Assembly (NCBI GenBank): GCA_039026975.1
Contig: JBCCLI010000328.1
Coordinates: forward strand, 1 to 7,546
Direction of reading: 5' to 3'
From: JBCBKZ01 sp039026975
GTDB lineage: Bacteria; Bacteroidota; Bacteroidia; J057
Length of the DNA stretch: 7,546 nt
This document shows, in pieces, positions 6,501 to 7,546 of this stretch (its first letter is position 1; each line of letters begins with the position of its first letter). The notes below the pieces were generated by a model that saw only the letters and a list, made by a program, of their open reading frames with translations, was not told where the DNA came from and ran no database searches. A program made the position numbers and the translations under genes.

Positions 6501-7546
6501 CAAGGAACCTACCTTCCTAGCCAGACAGGAGATGAGTTTACTTCTTTCGAGCTAGTGGATAGTGTGGCCCTTTATGGAGGATTTGATGGAACTGAAGTCA
6601 ATAGAGGACAAAGAGATTGGGAAAATAATGAGACACGCTTAAGTGGTGTTTTGAGTAAAAGTCTTAGCTCCCAAAGGATTATATCAGCTGTAAGTGTAAC
6701 TGGTGTCTTACTTAATGGATTTACTGTAGAAGGAGCTGTCTTAGATAGCTTTAATCCAGGAGGCTTTGCAAATGGTGCAGGGATGCTAATCTCAGGAACT
6801 GAAAGTGCTGAAGCTCAGGTAGTAGTAAGAAACTGTATTTTCAAACAAAATAGGATATTCAGTGCATTTGGTGGAGCTGTGTATGCAAACTATGCCAGAG
6901 CTTCCTTTTTCAATGTTCTCTTTATTGGGAACTGGGGAGAAGACCGCGGAGGAGGTATTAGTGCAAAAGATAGCAGAATCAGAACTTCCCGTTGTGTATT
7001 TACTCAAAACAACTCGGATACTTCTAGCGGTGGCGCAATAGATGCTGTAGACAGTAGGCTAAACATAGATAACAGCTTATTCACCTTCAATGGAGCTAAT
7101 GCTGGTGGGGAAGCTATCTATGCGAGAGCTACAAGATTAACTATCACTAACAGCACTTTCTACCGAAACGATGGGAATTTTCGAGAGGCTATTTCAATAG
7201 ATGAGGGTAAAAAGGGCTTTATTATCAACTCTATCTTTTGGGATCACCAGGGAGCAGAAACATCGGAAGCCAGCCTTGATGACCCTAATAATGATATTAC
7301 GGTTACCTATACCCTCATGCAGCATGGAAAGGAAGGTACTGGCAACATAGATGCTGATCCTATGTTCACAGATCCTGATAATGGGGACTTTACCCTCCAA
7401 CCTGGTAGTCCAGCCATAGATGCAGGATTAGACTCAGTAGCTGTAGGGAATGTTGACTTAGCAGGTATGACCCGCATCCAGAATGCGGCCATAGATATGG
7501 GAGCTTATGAGCTGAATATAACCGAGCTACTTCCCGTCATTACGGG
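3516..7546 (+). CDS. Secreted multi-module parallel beta-helix protein (3' end missing)
   Basis: The frame is open from ATG 3516 to the right edge: 1343 complete codons plus two bases and no stop. Order by residue: signal peptide (1 to about 26), Ig-like domain (about 34-145), proline-rich linker (151-159), then three beta-helix modules (163-549, 556-941, 948-1333). The module ends at 549, 941 and 1333 are exactly 392 residues apart. ATG 3516 was chosen because it gives a short basic start (MKYLTG) before the hydrophobic core. An in-frame ATG at 3477 would add 13 residues including a Glu and make a poorer signal. The family matches choice-of-anchor Q / right-handed beta-helix proteins. The signal peptide and relation to gene 1 imply Sec export followed by T9SS secretion, but any sorting tail lies beyond the window. 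Inferred role: surface or extracellular adhesin/structural protein. No enzyme active site was recognised. Confidence 0.92.
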   Translation, partial: MKYLTGSWLIAACLGILLFGQQALLGQNEPQFEKFVLFNTDTDLPIQELTDGTVLVYADTLQPITIVGQSSGTAGSAEFIVSGPFDYEIIENNAPYSLNGDGDNGPNYFAWPYSFGVYTLTFNLYEDRSGRGTIADSKTIQFEIRKEEVAPPPPPPVPPTFDCKDSEGSNIRKLYVNQNATGANTGLSWEDAYTSLQTAFQMAQACQRVKNIWVAAGTYTPSSTDNPTESFVFRDELRVYGGFTGGEEKLNQRDWIANPTIMSGAIGTSSATDNSWHILKADTIEESIVLDGFIIRDGYAGGSSSDRHGAGFKLTDVAKAEIANCTFMNNLAPDGDGGAIHLFNSTAKIEYSSFYDNSARGDGGAIYIHKTASSISIDICTFQRNQSTSEEGGAVAANGTRQRIVSSLFLDNEANQGGGVYVGTGGVLDVLNGTFSRNKARNQLGDALRVRGSTSVLNSIFWGNETDDPVSVDGTGLIINYSLVEGGFNGISNLNKNPRFINPAADDYSLLYYSPVINTGLTSGSILADDLAGNARILGTGVDMGAYEFLISDDDCADVIYVKEDAEGKNNGKSWKNAFTDLQDALGRAKFCPEKVEIWVAAGVYRPTKGTDPDIAFQLLEDVEVYGGFIGNEKERDERDWVNNRTNLSGDIATNELEDNSWHVVRALNCENTAVLDGFTIRRGYAGGEGYERHGAGILVLNSQPQFEANPLIINCRFIKNIAPDGDGAALYNDKGSPIIENCFFSQNEARGDGGAILTEGPDSHPKIIKCIFQNNLARKEEGGAVFSFSPTILVDNSIFAQNEGNKGGGMYTGSKSVPTIINSTFFRNTTRTSDQGSGLNMRGNGKVVNTIFWDNNGGDPIAASKQLTEVTFSIVQGGYPGQGNLSLNPLFLNTSILDLRLTASSPAVNAGSNSAFSQLTDLDGNPRIQDGRIDMGPYEFFSPEPVCPPNAILYVNQAATGSNDGSSWENAFTDLQDALKQVAFCDEVSEIWVAQGTYLPSQTGDEFTSFELVDSVALYGGFDGTEVNRGQRDWENNETRLSGVLSKSLSSQRIISAVSVTGVLLNGFTVEGAVLDSFNPGGFANGAGMLISGTESAEAQVVVRNCIFKQNRIFSAFGGAVYANYARASFFNVLFIGNWGEDRGGGISAKDSRIRTSRCVFTQNNSDTSSGGAIDAVDSRLNIDNSLFTFNGANAGGEAIYARATRLTITNSTFYRNDGNFREAISIDEGKKGFIINSIFWDHQGAETSEASLDDPNNDITVTYTLMQHGKEGTGNIDADPMFTDPDNGDFTLQPGSPAIDAGLDSVAVGNVDLAGMTRIQNAAIDMGAYELNITELLPVIT
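3615..3950 (+). other. Ig-like domain at the N-terminus of gene 2 (paralogue of the gene 1 C-terminal domain)
   Basis: Residues about 34-145 align end to end with the domain at 2585-2923: FVLFNTDTD, then IQELTDGTVL, EFIVSGP, ENNAPYSLNGDGD, GVYTLTFNLY, GRGT and KTIQFEI. Shared landmarks are the acidic DxD start, ELTDGT, EN..P(W/Y)(A/S)L.GD, G.Y.L and the final FE strand. It sits directly after the signal peptide, whereas in gene 1 it precedes the sorting tail. Sequence divergence from the gene 1 copy is considerable. Confidence 0.75.
3966..3992 (+). other. Proline-rich linker in gene 2
   Basis: Nine residues, PPPPPPVPP (residues 151-159), follow an acidic-basic stretch (RKEEVA) and precede FDC, where the first beta-helix module begins. 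It probably acts as a stiff spacer between the Ig-like domain and the modules. Gene 1 has no such linker in the visible part. Confidence 0.8.
4002..5162 (+). repeat. Beta-helix module 1 of gene 2
   Basis: Residues 163-549. Opening cysteine 163, LYVNQNATGANTGLSWEDAY, second cysteine 206, NIWVAAGTY, VYGGFTGGE, QRDW, DNSWHIL and LDGFIIRDGYAGG. The six rungs are IANCTFMNN, IEYSSFYDN, IDICTFQRN, IVSSLFLDN, VLNGTFSRN and VLNSIFWGN, with turns such as GDGGAIY. The end reads SPVINTG, DLAGNARI, VDMGAYEF. The Asp/Pro-rich loop of the gene 1 modules is absent. Confidence 0.88.
5181..6338 (+). repeat. Beta-helix module 2 of gene 2
   Basis: Residues 556-941. Cysteines 556 and 592 flank IYVKEDAEGKNNGKSW. 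Then come EIWVAAGVY, VYGGFIGNE, RDW, DNSWHVV and LDGFTIRRGYAGG, so it is closest to module 1 in its front half. The six rungs are IINCRFIKN, IENCFFSQN, IIKCIFQNN, VDNSIFAQN, IINSTFFRN and VVNTIFWDN. The closing motif is SPAVNAG, DLDGNPRI and IDMGPYEF, with Pro in place of the usual Ala. Confidence 0.88.
6357..7514 (+). repeat. Beta-helix module 3 of gene 2
   Basis: Residues 948-1333. Cysteines 948 and 986 flank LYVNQAATGSNDGSSWENAF. Then come EIWVAQGTY, LYGGFDGTE, QRDW and LNGFTVEG. It lacks the DNSWH segment of modules 1 and 2, and in its front half looks more like the gene 1 modules. The six rungs are VRNCIFKQN, FNVLFIGN, SRCVFTQN, IDNSLFTFN, ITNSTFYRN and IINSIFWDH. It ends SPAIDAG, DLAGMTRI, IDMGAYEL. 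Confidence 0.88.

Noticed and set aside
122..7514. Tandem repeats as a possible CRISPR array or other DNA-level repeat array
   Set aside because: The repeats are protein modules of about 1.2 kb with diverged DNA; there are no short, regularly spaced identical repeats.

Overview
The window fits a member of the Bacteroidota. The clearest sign is the C-terminus of the first gene, which is a type IX secretion system (T9SS) type A sorting domain with a YPNPTSG core; T9SS is restricted to that phylum. The moderate, AT-leaning base composition and the lack of strong Shine-Dalgarno sequences agree. The exact family cannot be told from the sequence; a free-living, marine or Saprospiria/Cytophagia-like lineage is only a guess.

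Layout: there are two large plus-strand genes and little else. Gene 1 enters from the left edge, already inside a module, and stops at 3196. It holds the tail of one beta-helix module, two complete modules (122-1348 and 1349-2566), an Ig-like domain (2585-2923) and the T9SS tail. A strong hairpin terminator (3202-3244) follows directly. A 319-base gap (3197-3515) contains two further perfect inverted repeats and no convincing gene. Gene 2 starts at 3516 with a signal peptide, then a copy of the same Ig-like domain, a proline-rich linker and three beta-helix modules (4002-5162, 5181-6338, 6357-7514). It runs open off the right edge after 1343 complete codons.

All five complete modules share one design of about 386-409 residues. 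Each has a cysteine-bearing entry motif (YV...G.NDGSSWENAFTDL type), then IWVAxGTY, then YGGFxGxE and RDW, then exactly six NCxFxxN-type parallel beta-helix rungs of which the last is always an IFW rung. Each closes with SPAINAG...DLAGNPRI...VDMGAYEF. This matches the family usually annotated as right-handed parallel beta-helix / choice-of-anchor Q domain proteins. No catalytic residues could be identified.

The genes are tandem paralogues built from the same parts in a different order. They most likely encode very long secreted or cell-surface filamentous proteins (adhesin or matrix type). The terminator and long gap suggest separate transcripts. No CRISPR array, RNA gene, insertion sequence, transposase or phage gene was seen.
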